35,422 nt of DNA from Stenotrophomonas bentonitica (GTDB lineage Bacteria > Pseudomonadota > Gammaproteobacteria > Xanthomonadales > Xanthomonadaceae): NCBI RefSeq assembly GCF_002887735.1, contig NZ_PKQP01000018.1:1-35422 (forward strand), written 5' to 3'. Positions within the stretch are counted from its first letter, which is position 1. Every line of letters begins with the position of its first letter. Shown one piece after another: positions 18,356 through 25,625 of the stretch. A model generated the notes under the pieces. It was not told the origin of the DNA, did no database searches, and worked only from the letters and a program-made list of their open reading frames with translations. Made by a program: the position numbers and the translations under genes.

Positions 18356-19099
18356 CTACTTACGCCGACCTATCCACGCCGAAATGGAGCTACGAAGCAA
18401 TCTAATGGCCCAGACTGCGACAACCGACGCTCCGATGAGGCCTGTGACTGAGTCCAGCCACGTCACGTCCCAGATCATCCCCACGACAAGTGCAGTAATT
18501 GCGAGTGCCGTTACAGCGGTGTCCGTAGCGACGTGAAGATAGGCCGCACGAAGATTGGGACTCCTGCGCGCATCGGCCCCCTTCTCGTCAGCATGGCGCT
18601 CATGCGGAACGTGGCAGTGATCAACCGCAGCACCTTCGCGATGGTAGGCAGAATGTAGCCACCGCGCTGAGAATATATTTGTAATCAAACCCGCAACGGC
18701 GATGGCAAGCGCTTCTGAGTACTGAACAGCCTCTGGCGCATGGAGACGCTCCGTCGATTCATAGGCCATCGAAGCGGCAATCCAAAGCATGATCATCGCG
18801 CTTACGCTCGCCGCGATGAGCTCAACCGCTAGCACCCGAGCCGCGCGCTCTGGGCGGCTCTGATTCCGCTCAGCGTACCAAGCGATAGAAAGTGCGAACA
18901 GGAGTACCAGCACGTGAGAGCTCATGTGCCAGCCATCTGCGAGAAGAGCCATCGAGTTGAAGGCCCATCCTCCAGCAATTTCGACGGACATCATGACCGC
19001 AGTGAGAGTCGCGGCCTTCGTAATTGCCCGTGCGTTGCCGGTGCTCTGTACGCCCTGCAGAGTCCGCTCGTGCATTGCGTTGGGGGGAAGCAAGGACAT
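18356..19099 (-). CDS. DmeF-like CDF cation efflux protein, C-terminally short
   Basis: A 247-residue cation diffusion facilitator resembling DmeF (Co/Ni efflux type). The metal-site residues are visible in TM2 (ALLADGWHMSSH, D55 and H58) and TM5 (HVATD, H189 and D193). A His-rich cytosolic loop (HCHVPHERHADE) lies at about 161-172, as in DmeF. The protein stops after the last membrane helix (SISAWIGRRK), so the usual cytosolic C-terminal domain (about 60-80 residues) is missing; CDF members lacking this domain exist. It lies 97 bp downstream of gfa on the same strand, with a palindrome between. The link to formaldehyde genes suggests efflux of metal released or stressed during detoxification, an inference. 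Confidence 0.75.
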   Translation of the reverse strand: MSLLPPNAMHERTLQGVQSTGNARAITKAATLTAVMMSVEIAGGWAFNSMALLADGWHMSSHVLVLLFALSIAWYAERNQSRPERAARVLAVELIAASVSAMIMLWIAASMAYESTERLHAPEAVQYSEALAIAVAGLITNIFSARWLHSAYHREGAAVDHCHVPHERHADEKGADARRSPNLRAAYLHVATDTAVTALAITALVVGMIWDVTWLDSVTGLIGASVVAVWAIRLLRSSISAWIGRRK

Positions 19100-19160
19100 G
19101 GTCGAAGACTCCAGGCTCTGAGCGAAAATGTATACGCCGGTGGCGTACTGTCAGGAAGTA

Positions 19161-19184
19161 CCGCCCCTTGCATGCAAGGGGCGG
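19161..19184. terminator. Perfect palindrome after gfa, terminator-like
   Basis: CCGCCCCTTGCA followed by TGCAAGGGGCGG is a perfect 24-base palindrome, 12 bases downstream of the gfa stop (19197) and upstream of the dmeF-like start (19099). No T-run follows on the minus strand, so it may be a weak terminator, RNA-stabilising hairpin or operator. It could separate gfa from dmeF transcription. Confidence 0.5.
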
Positions 19185-19196
19185 CATTTACACTGC

Positions 19197-19772
19197 TTAG
19201 GAGAGAACGCCGCTGAGTCGTGCAGCATGCGCGGACAGCGCATCCATGAGCGGCGGGTTCAACACGTCGTACGGCTCCAGGGACAGAGCCTTCAGGCGGC
19301 TACGGACGCCGTCCATCTGTTCCGGCCTTGCGCCGCCGCCTTCGATGATCGAAGACACGAATGCGGCGAAGCGCGGTTCTTCCCAGCCCTTCTGTTCGGA
19401 CAGTTCAACGTGAATGAAGTCCAGGCCGTAGAAGGCATGGGACTTGTTCTCGATGCGGCCAAACATGTGGACACCGCAGTCCTTGCACGCGTGGCGCTGG
19501 ATGGTCGCAGCCGGATCGACAATCGCCAGCTTGTCGGCATTCGCCGTGATCGAAACGGTATCGCGGGGAACGACACCGACCACGGAGAAGATGGCGCCTT
19601 CCGGCTTCCAGCACTTGGTGCAACCACAGGCATGGTTGTGGGCCACATTGCTTGCGACGGAGATCTCAACCGGCTTGTCAGAGCACAGGCACTTCAGCGT
19701 GCCGCCCTTGAAGCCGGCGGTTCCGGCAACGACGCCGGAATCGACCGAGGGATGGATAGTTTGGTGTTGCAT
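19197..19772 (-). CDS. gfa: S-(hydroxymethyl)glutathione synthase
   Basis: Gfa speeds the addition of formaldehyde to glutathione, giving the S-hydroxymethylglutathione that FrmA oxidises. The 191-residue length fits the family. The zinc-binding cysteines are visible as KCLCSDK near residue 28, ACGCTKCWKPEG near 50, and ACKDCGVHMFGR near 96. An AGGAG ribosome site precedes the ATG. It lies 56 bp downstream of frmA on the same strand, so the two form an operon; a strong hairpin sits in the gap. Confidence 0.93.
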   Translation of the reverse strand: MQHQTIHPSVDSGVVAGTAGFKGGTLKCLCSDKPVEISVASNVAHNHACGCTKCWKPEGAIFSVVGVVPRDTVSITANADKLAIVDPAATIQRHACKDCGVHMFGRIENKSHAFYGLDFIHVELSEQKGWEEPRFAAFVSSIIEGGGARPEQMDGVRSRLKALSLEPYDVLNPPLMDALSAHAARLSGVLS

Positions 19773-19798
19773 GGACTTAAACTCCTATTGTTGGAAGT

Positions 19799-19822
19799 GC
19801 AGCACCGGTTGCCCGGTGCTGC
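19799..19822. repeat. Strong hairpin between frmA and gfa
   Basis: GCAGCACCGG (19799-19808), loop of four, CCGGTGCTGC (19813-19822) is a perfect 10-bp stem just after the frmA stop. No T-run follows. It may stabilise the frmA 3' end or modulate gfa expression. It is similar in style to, but different in sequence from, the palindromes at 18320 and 19161. Confidence 0.55.
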
Positions 19823-19828
19823 GGTGCA

Positions 19829-20938
19829 TCAGTAGTTGATGACAGTACGAATGGACTTGCCTTCGTGCATGAGTTCGAAGGCTTCGTTGATTGCTTCCAG
19901 GCCCATCGTATGGGTCACGAACGGAGCCAGATCGATCTCACCCCGCATGGCGTCTTCGACCATGCCAGGCAGCTGGCTACGGCCCTTCACACCACCGAAG
20001 GCGCTGCCAATCCAGCGACGACCGGTCACGAGCTGGAACGGACGGGTGGAGATCTCCTGACCAGCACCGGCCACACCGATGACAACGCTCTGGCCCCAGC
20101 CGCGGTGTGCACACTCCAGCGCCGAACGCATCACATTGACGTTGCCGATGCACTCGAAGCTGTGATCGACGCCCCAGCCGGTCATCTCAACGATGACTTC
20201 TTGAACCGGACGGTCGTAATCCTTCGGGTTCACGAATTCGGTTGCGCCGAACTGCTTGGCCAACTCGAACTTGGACGGGTTGGTGTCCACTGCGATGATG
20301 CGACCAGCCTTCGCCTGACGAGCACCCTGGATCACCGCCAGGCCGATGCCACCGAGGCCGAACACGGCCACGCTGTCACCTTCCTGCACCTTGGCCGTGT
20401 TGTGCACCGCACCAATGCCAGTGGTGACACCGCAACCGAGCAGGCAGACGTGCTCCGGATTCGCTTCCGGATTGATCTTGGCCAGAGAGACTTCGGCCAC
20501 GACGGTGTACTCGCTGAAGGTCGAGCAGCCCATGTAGTGATACAGCGGCTGGCCGTTGTAGCTGAAGCGGCTGGTGCCATCAGGCATCACACCCTTACCC
20601 TGGGTGGCGCGTACGGCAACGCACAGGTTGGTCTTGCCGCTCTTGCAGAACAGACACTCACCGCATTCTGCGGTGTACAGCGGGATGACGTGATCGCCGG
20701 GCTTCACACTGGTCACGCCCTCGCCCACTTCGACAACGATGCCGGCGCCTTCATGGCCCAGCACCACCGGGAACAGGCCTTCAGGGTCATTGCCCGACAG
20801 GGTGAATGCGTCGGTATGGCAGACACCAGTGCTGGTGATCTTCACCAGTACTTCGCCCTTCTTCGGCGGAGCAACATCGATTTCGACGATCTCGAGCGGT
20901 TGACCGGGACCGAATGCAACGGCTGCACGGGATTTCAT
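19829..20938 (-). CDS. frmA: S-(hydroxymethyl)glutathione dehydrogenase (class III ADH)
   Basis: FrmA (AdhC) oxidises S-hydroxymethylglutathione to S-formylglutathione with NAD+. The 369-residue length is exactly typical. Catalytic-zinc residues appear in CHTDAFTLSG and GHEGAGIV, the structural-zinc cysteines in CGECLFCKSGKTNLC, and the NAD-binding loop in GLGGIGLAVIQGA. AAGGAGA sits about six bases before the ATG. It is first in the frmA-gfa operon. A LysR-type palindromic element about 185 bp upstream (21122-21167) is shared with the lysR-linked operon at 24.5 kb, suggesting control by that regulator; no FrmR-type operator is visible here. Confidence 0.95.
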   Translation of the reverse strand: MKSRAAVAFGPGQPLEIVEIDVAPPKKGEVLVKITSTGVCHTDAFTLSGNDPEGLFPVVLGHEGAGIVVEVGEGVTSVKPGDHVIPLYTAECGECLFCKSGKTNLCVAVRATQGKGVMPDGTSRFSYNGQPLYHYMGCSTFSEYTVVAEVSLAKINPEANPEHVCLLGCGVTTGIGAVHNTAKVQEGDSVAVFGLGGIGLAVIQGARQAKAGRIIAVDTNPSKFELAKQFGATEFVNPKDYDRPVQEVIVEMTGWGVDHSFECIGNVNVMRSALECAHRGWGQSVVIGVAGAGQEISTRPFQLVTGRRWIGSAFGGVKGRSQLPGMVEDAMRGEIDLAPFVTHTMGLEAINEAFELMHEGKSIRTVINY

Positions 20939-21121
20939 GTGAGTTCTCCTTGGGTGTAACGAGATAAGTGCGACAACGGTCTTTGGGGCGAGCTTGATCA
21001 GTGGTACATCGGGCGCGCCGCCCCTGGCGCCGGCTCTAGAACGCGTTTCAATCAGGTCGAATGCGCCTACAGCATTCTTCTTGGCGAGCTGTTGGGACCA
21101 AGTATTGGACTTCGATGGATT

Positions 21122-21167
21122 GCTGTATATGGAACAGATTGGATTTCATAATTCCTTGCGTTGGAAT
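21122..21167. promoter_or_regulatory. LysR-type regulatory element upstream of frmA
   Basis: 46-bp element aligning without gaps to 24503-24548, with 38 of 46 positions identical by hand count, including an exact 15-base core GGATTTCATAATTCC. Its right half is the inverted repeat ATTCC-N7-GGAAT (21151-21155 and 21163-21167), containing T-N11-A, the classic LysR binding form. It lies 184 bp before frmA and 36 bp behind the NDH-2-like gene. Confidence 0.75.
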
Positions 21168-21203
21168 TGTTGACTCGCAGCTCCGCCCCTCAGCTCGCCC
21201 GCA

Positions 21204-22493
21204 TCAATGCAACTTGAGGCGAGGCTCCGTACTCCGTCCCAATGCGTCTGCCAGCATGCGCGCAACCACCCGGCGTGTACCGAACAGGCTCCTCTGGTGC
21301 ATGCGATACAGTGAGATGTAGAACATCCTGGCCAGCCAGCCCTCGACCTTGAATGACCCCATGAGGTTACCCATCAGCGTGCCAACGGCGCCCTCCCTCG
21401 ACAGGGACACCAGCGATCCATAGTCTCGATAGGTGAAGCTGGGCAGCGGGCGTCCCTCGATACGGCGGGTAATCGCCTGCGCAAGGAAGTGAGCCTGCTG
21501 ATGAGCGGCCTGTGCCCTGGGGGGAACGTTTGTACCGCTGTGTCCATTCGGGCAGGCTGCACAATCCCCGAATGCGAAGATGTTCGGATCCTGCGTTGTC
21601 TGCAGCGTTTCAGATACCTCGAGCTGGTTGATGCGATTGGTCTTTAGGTTCCCGAGGGATGCAAGGAAGACGGGAGCACGGATGCCCGCCGCCCATACCT
21701 TCAGCCTCGCAGCAACCTTGATGCCATTGGCGAGTTGCAGGCCCTCTTCATCCACTAGGGTCACAGCCGAGCCACACATGACACGAACGCCTTCATGTAC
21801 AAGTCGCTCGGCGACCGGCAGGCTCACGCGCTCTGGCAGAGCTGGCAGCACTCGCGGACCAGCCTCGATAAGCGTGATTTTCAGATTCTCGGGAGAGATC
21901 TTGTCCAGCCCATAAGCGCTAAATTGCCTTGCAGCATCACGCAGCTCGGCCGCCAGCTCGACACCGGTGGCGCCGGCGCCGACGATCGCAACCTCCAGTG
22001 TTTCTGACTTGCCGCGCGCTTGCGCGCCCATGTACTCGCTCAGCAGCCGCTTCTGGAAAGCAATGGCGGCATCGGGATCGTCCAGGAACAGGCAATGATC
22101 CGCTGCACCGGGAGTTCCAAAGTCGTTCGTTCCGCTACCCACGCTGATCACCAGGGTGTCGTAGGAGATCGAGCGACGGGGCGCAATAACGTTGCCCTCC
22201 TCATCGTACAGTGGGGCAAGCTCGATCTTTCTGGACTTCTGATCCAAACCCGTCATCCGCCCCAACTGAAACTGGAAGTGATTCCAGCTAGCCTGGGCGA
22301 GATAGTTGAGCTCACTTTCTGCGGCATCCAACGCGCCTGAGGCAACCTCGTGAAGAAGTGGCTTCCACAGATGCGTCATCCGAGCATCGACAAGAGTGAC
22401 TTTTGCTCGCCCTGAGCGCCCGAGCTTCCGGCCCAGCTGCGTAGCCAGCTCCAGCCCTCCGGCCCCACCACCAACAATGACAATACGATGCAT
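21204..22493 (-). CDS. NDH-2-like NAD(P)/FAD-dependent oxidoreductase
   Basis: A flavoprotein of about 429 residues of the type II NADH dehydrogenase family. FAD-binding IVIVGGGAGGLELA is at the N-terminus, the NAD-binding loop VAIVGAGATGVELAAEL in the middle, and a second FAD motif FAFGDCAACP later. The C-terminal end is amphipathic/hydrophobic, as in membrane-peripheral NDH-2. The ATG at 22493 is chosen because GGGGA sits upstream; a longer frame reaches 22538. It is last in the SnoaL-GNAT-nitrilase-NDH operon, so it may regenerate NAD+ consumed by FrmA by passing electrons to quinone. That link is an inference. Confidence 0.85.
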   Translation of the reverse strand: MHRIVIVGGGAGGLELATQLGRKLGRSGRAKVTLVDARMTHLWKPLLHEVASGALDAAESELNYLAQASWNHFQFQLGRMTGLDQKSRKIELAPLYDEEGNVIAPRRSISYDTLVISVGSGTNDFGTPGAADHCLFLDDPDAAIAFQKRLLSEYMGAQARGKSETLEVAIVGAGATGVELAAELRDAARQFSAYGLDKISPENLKITLIEAGPRVLPALPERVSLPVAERLVHEGVRVMCGSAVTLVDEEGLQLANGIKVAARLKVWAAGIRAPVFLASLGNLKTNRINQLEVSETLQTTQDPNIFAFGDCAACPNGHSGTNVPPRAQAAHQQAHFLAQAITRRIEGRPLPSFTYRDYGSLVSLSREGAVGTLMGNLMGSFKVEGWLARMFYISLYRMHQRSLFGTRRVVARMLADALGRSTEPRLKLH

Positions 22494-22565
22494 TTTGATT
22501 CCCCAGGTATTTGAGTTGCCAGCGACGCCCACGAGCACTTCATGGCCCAGGCATCTAGACGTTGG

Positions 22566-23438
22566 TTAGTTCAGGACCTCAACGGAATGGAAGCGGAGCT
22601 GACCATCCCAATCCTTGTCGACGGCTACCTGCGCTCGTGCACGGCTTGCTTCGAGCGCTGCGAAGTCAATGTCAGCAATCGCCCACTCCTGATCGTCGGA
22701 GGTCGCTGCGAGCACGCCGTCACTGGGGAAGCCATGGTCCATCGGTGAGAGGATCATTGCCTCACCGGTGTTGACATCAAGCGCTTCACTCCAGTCGGCG
22801 ACGCCAGCGGTGACCGCCTTTGCCACGAACATCCGATTCTCAAGCGCTCGCGCTCGGCACCCAACATCGACACGGGTGGCACCGGCGTCGGTGTCGGTGC
22901 AACTTGGCACCAACAGCAAGCGCACCCCTGCCTCCTGCTGGAGGCGAACAGGAAGCGGAAATTCGCTGTCATAGCAAACCGCAATCCCGACACGCTTTCC
23001 GTCCTGCTCAAACGCCGCGATGCGATCGCCAGGCTCGATGACAACTGCCTGCTTCTCGAAGCCAGTAAGCTGAAGCTTGTCCTGCCATCCGCTGCGACCA
23101 TCAGCTGTGAACCACCAGGCACGGTTGCGATACATCCCATGGGATGTTGCGGTGAGGAACGTTCCTGCCTGGATGGTCATTCCCAGTTCGACAGCCAAGG
23201 TGCTATAGAGCTCACACCATGCGCTCGGATAGATCTGGAGCGACTCCAGGGTGGACCTCAGGCTAAGCTGAAGAGCTTCTGGAAGAGTCGAACCCAGTTC
23301 CAGCGACAGGTATTCCGGAAGTACTGCAAGCTCAACTCCTTGTTCCCGTGCGTCATTCAGAATTCGGCGCTGGCGCGCAGCGAACTCGGCAAAGGTCTTC
23401 GGACGACCGATCACGTACTTAGCTGCTGCAATCTTCAT
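22566..23438 (-). CDS. Carbon-nitrogen hydrolase (nitrilase superfamily)
   Basis: A 290-residue nitrilase-superfamily amidohydrolase. The catalytic triad is visible: E42 (VLPEYLSLE), K121 (WQDKLQLTG) and C155 (GIAVCYDSEF). It would cleave an amide or related C-N bond; the substrate cannot be told from sequence. The ATG overlaps the GNAT stop by four bases (ATGA) and GGAGG lies upstream, so this start is preferred over the longer frame to 23513. It is third in an operon with SnoaL-like, GNAT and NDH-2-like genes. Confidence 0.85.
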   Translation of the reverse strand: MKIAAAKYVIGRPKTFAEFAARQRRILNDAREQGVELAVLPEYLSLELGSTLPEALQLSLRSTLESLQIYPSAWCELYSTLAVELGMTIQAGTFLTATSHGMYRNRAWWFTADGRSGWQDKLQLTGFEKQAVVIEPGDRIAAFEQDGKRVGIAVCYDSEFPLPVRLQQEAGVRLLLVPSCTDTDAGATRVDVGCRARALENRMFVAKAVTAGVADWSEALDVNTGEAMILSPMDHGFPSDGVLAATSDDQEWAIADIDFAALEASRARAQVAVDKDWDGQLRFHSVEVLN

Positions 23439-24040
23439 GTAACGTCCTCCAAGGAACGGAGCCAAAGTGAAAGTGTCTGCTCGGTTTCGTGCGTGGCCCC
23501 ATGCTGCCGCCAAGGAAGAGCGACCTTCATCGCGCTCTGTTGTGCATACCCACGGCGAGTCCAGAAGCCTTCATTGCTTCGATATCCAGGTGGCCTAAGC
23601 GGATCAGTCTCCGACCGAACCACCGACGCGAAAGAAGACCACTTGAAGCCCTTTCGTCGGGCTTGCTCCTCTCTTCGATCAAAGAAGACGTGGCCCAAGC
23701 CAGCTCCTCTGTACTCCGGCCTCAGTACGGACTCCCCGCAGTAGAAGACTTCTTCTGGCCGGGGACCGTGCTCCTGGAAGGGACGAATGAAAGCGGCATC
23801 GGCGCTCAACAAAGGAAGGCCAGTCGATGCACCTACAACGTCCCTTCCATCCCTGGCCAGGACAACGATGCCCCCGTCAGACGTCGCATAATTGCGGAGG
23901 TAGTGACGCTCATAGTCCATGTCTCCTTCGTACAGGTAGGGATAGCTACTGAATATCTCGATCCGCAACTGAGCGACGCGATCGAGCCAGTCCTCGATTT
24001 CGGTGCCGACCAGTACCTCTACTCGCACGTTGGTAGCCAT
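23435..24040 (-). CDS. GNAT-family N-acetyltransferase
   Basis: A 201-residue protein with a GNAT fold: ESVLRPEYRGAGLGHVFFDRR carries the acetyl-CoA pyrophosphate loop (R-G-A-G-L-G), preceded by the usual beta strands. The open frame extends to 24238, but that part overlaps the SnoaL-like gene in another frame. The start at 24040 (ATG followed by GCTACCAACGTG) is one base after the SnoaL stop and fits the family. It probably acetylates a small amine; the substrate is unknown. Confidence 0.8.
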   Translation of the reverse strand: MATNVRVEVLVGTEIEDWLDRVAQLRIEIFSSYPYLYEGDMDYERHYLRNYATSDGGIVVLARDGRDVVGASTGLPLLSADAAFIRPFQEHGPRPEEVFYCGESVLRPEYRGAGLGHVFFDRREEQARRKGFKWSSFASVVRSETDPLRPPGYRSNEGFWTRRGYAQQSAMKVALPWRQHGATHETEQTLSLWLRSLEDVT

Positions 24041-24041
24041 T

Positions 24042-24449
24042 TCAGGGCGCCTTGTGGACCTGGGAAATCCAGTCCTCCAGGTTGTAGTAGTTGGTGACGC
24101 GCGCAATCTTTCCATCACGGATGTCAAAGAACGCGCCACCGGGAAGAACATAGATCTGCCCTGCCGCTGCAGGGAGACCTTCGTCCGTGTGGTGGTAGAG
24201 TCCGTGCACCACGTACTCCGCGCCGGCACGCGCACCATCGCTGCTGTACATCACCACGATGTCGTGAAGCTGCTCGCTGTAGCAGGAATCCATGCGGCTC
24301 AGGAACGCGCGGAATGCGTCGATCCCTACTTCGCGACTCCCCTGATTTAGATCGTGCACAACGTCATCAGTGAGCATCGAGAGCATCGCGTCGCGATCAC
24401 CGCGGTTGAATGCCTGGTAGTACTCTTCGATGTAGTTGAACTTGCTCAT
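24042..24449 (-). CDS. SnoaL-like / ketosteroid isomerase-related protein
   Basis: A 135-residue protein of the NTF2-like/SnoaL fold: the start YIEEYYQAFNRGDRDAML and FFDIRDGKIARVTNYYNLEDW are characteristic. GGAGAA precedes the ATG. It is first gene of the minus-strand operon SnoaL-GNAT-nitrilase-NDH, with a 1-bp or 4-bp junction at each of the first three genes, so these three are tightly coupled. The reaction is unknown. The gene diverges from lysR across the 46-bp element at 24503. Confidence 0.8.
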   Translation of the reverse strand: MSKFNYIEEYYQAFNRGDRDAMLSMLTDDVVHDLNQGSREVGIDAFRAFLSRMDSCYSEQLHDIVVMYSSDGARAGAEYVVHGLYHHTDEGLPAAAGQIYVLPGGAFFDIRDGKIARVTNYYNLEDWISQVHKAP

Positions 24450-24502
24450 CAGGTTCTCCGGTCAGGTGAGGGTGTGGAGGAATTCTGGAGACCTGAAGAA
24501 TT

Positions 24503-24548
24503 GTTGTATATGGAATTGATAGGATTTCATAATTCCCTGAAATGGAAT
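24503..24548. promoter_or_regulatory. LysR-type element in lysR/SnoaL divergent promoter
   Basis: Second copy of the 46-bp element (first at 21122), carrying the same exact core (24522-24536) and ATTCC-N7-GGAAT (24532-24536 and 24544-24548). It lies 54 bp before the SnoaL-like ATG and 33 bp before the lysR ATG, the normal site for LysR autoregulation and control of the divergent operon. Confidence 0.8.
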
Positions 24549-24580
24549 AATATGAGCCCAACGACCATGGGGGCCTTGAG

Positions 24581-25540
24581 ATGAACAGCGAGCTGGATCT
24601 TCTAAAGACGTTTAGGGCCGCGGCTGAGGCGCCGAGCTTTCGTGAGGCCGCTGTTCGACTGGGAAGCTCTCCTCAGGCCATCACCCGAGCGATACAGGCC
24701 CTTGAAAGTCATTACGGGGAGCTGTTGTTCCACCGAAGCACACGCCAGGTTCGCATCACGGCCTTTGGGGAGGATCTCTTACATCAGCTGCGGCCGGCGC
24801 TTGAGGGCTTAGACAAGCTGTGGCGCCCGCGAACCAAGGCGACGGCCTCACAGATTGTGGGCACAGTCCGAATTAGTGCCCCTCACAGCATGGGCTCCAG
24901 GGCAGTTCTTGCCGCCTTGGATACAGTGACCCAAAGTCACCCGGGAATTGTCTTGGACGTTCGCTTAAGCGATCGGGTTGCAGACGCTGTCGATGAAGGG
25001 ATCGATGTCGGAATCCGCGTCGGCTTCATGCGTGATAGCAGATTCATTGCGAAGAAGGCAGGAGAGATGCGACTGCACATCGTTGGCTCCCCCGCACTTG
25101 TAGAGAGAATCGGAGCACCAGCGGAGACTAGCGAGCTCTCGCGGTTTCCACTGGTTGCATCGGTGGACATCAATACAGGCAGGCCCTGGCCCTGGTACCT
25201 GGCTGGAGGCGTACAGGTGGCGCCGACAGCACCGGTCTTCATTGCAGACAATGCCGACATGGAGATGGCAGGGGTCATTGCGGGCTTGGGGTTTGCCCAA
25301 CTTGCTGATTACATGGCTGCCCCACTCATTCAGTCAGGTGTTCTGCAGCGTGTGATGGAAGAATTCGATCCTGCGCCGTGGGGCTTGTACGTCTATCGGC
25401 CTCAACGCGGCCCAGTCTCACCTCGCGTCAGAGTAGTTTTCGATGCACTCCATTCCGCCGTCGGAGCACTACCAAGCCTTACGCAGATGGCGCCCTCCCC
25501 CACCTCGGCCCTAACGCCATCCAAAGCAGGGAAGCGCTAA
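24581..25540 (+). CDS. LysR-family transcriptional regulator
   Basis: A 319-residue LysR regulator. The N-terminal winged HTH covers about 1-60 (FREAAVRLGSSPQAITRAIQALE, then LLFHRSTRQVRIT), followed by a two-lobed effector-binding domain (about 90-300). It is the only plus-strand gene in the formaldehyde island and sits divergent to the SnoaL operon. The shared 46-bp element upstream of frmA suggests it regulates both operons. The effector may be formaldehyde-related or an electrophile or amide; nothing in the sequence decides this. The ribosome site is weak. Confidence 0.9.
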   Translation: MNSELDLLKTFRAAAEAPSFREAAVRLGSSPQAITRAIQALESHYGELLFHRSTRQVRITAFGEDLLHQLRPALEGLDKLWRPRTKATASQIVGTVRISAPHSMGSRAVLAALDTVTQSHPGIVLDVRLSDRVADAVDEGIDVGIRVGFMRDSRFIAKKAGEMRLHIVGSPALVERIGAPAETSELSRFPLVASVDINTGRPWPWYLAGGVQVAPTAPVFIADNADMEMAGVIAGLGFAQLADYMAAPLIQSGVLQRVMEEFDPAPWGLYVYRPQRGPVSPRVRVVFDALHSAVGALPSLTQMAPSPTSALTPSKAGKR

Positions 25541-25576
25541 TGCCGAGTCGCTTGGCCGCTCTCTGATACGGGATCT

Positions 25577-25611
25577 GGCCGCCATGAGCGCCAGGGACGC
25601 TCATGGTGGCC
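25577..25611. terminator. Bidirectional terminator between lysR and uvrA paralogue
   Basis: A 14-base arm (GGCCGCCATGAGCG, 25577-25590) pairs with 25598-25611 with one mismatch around a 7-base loop, followed by AAAA-rich sequence. It sits in the 85-bp convergent gap between lysR (ends 25540) and the minus-strand uvrA paralogue (ends 25626), the expected place for a terminator serving both. Confidence 0.7.
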
Positions 25612-25625
25612 AAAAGAGCGTCGGG

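Noticed and set aside
19865..20959. Long plus-strand frame (364 codons) opposite frmA
   Set aside because: Perfect antisense shadow of the frmA gene, which has all catalytic motifs; such long shadows are common in high-GC DNA.
24041..24238. N-terminal extension of the GNAT frame
   Set aside because: It overlaps the SnoaL-like gene in another frame and lacks family similarity; ATG at 24040 is used.
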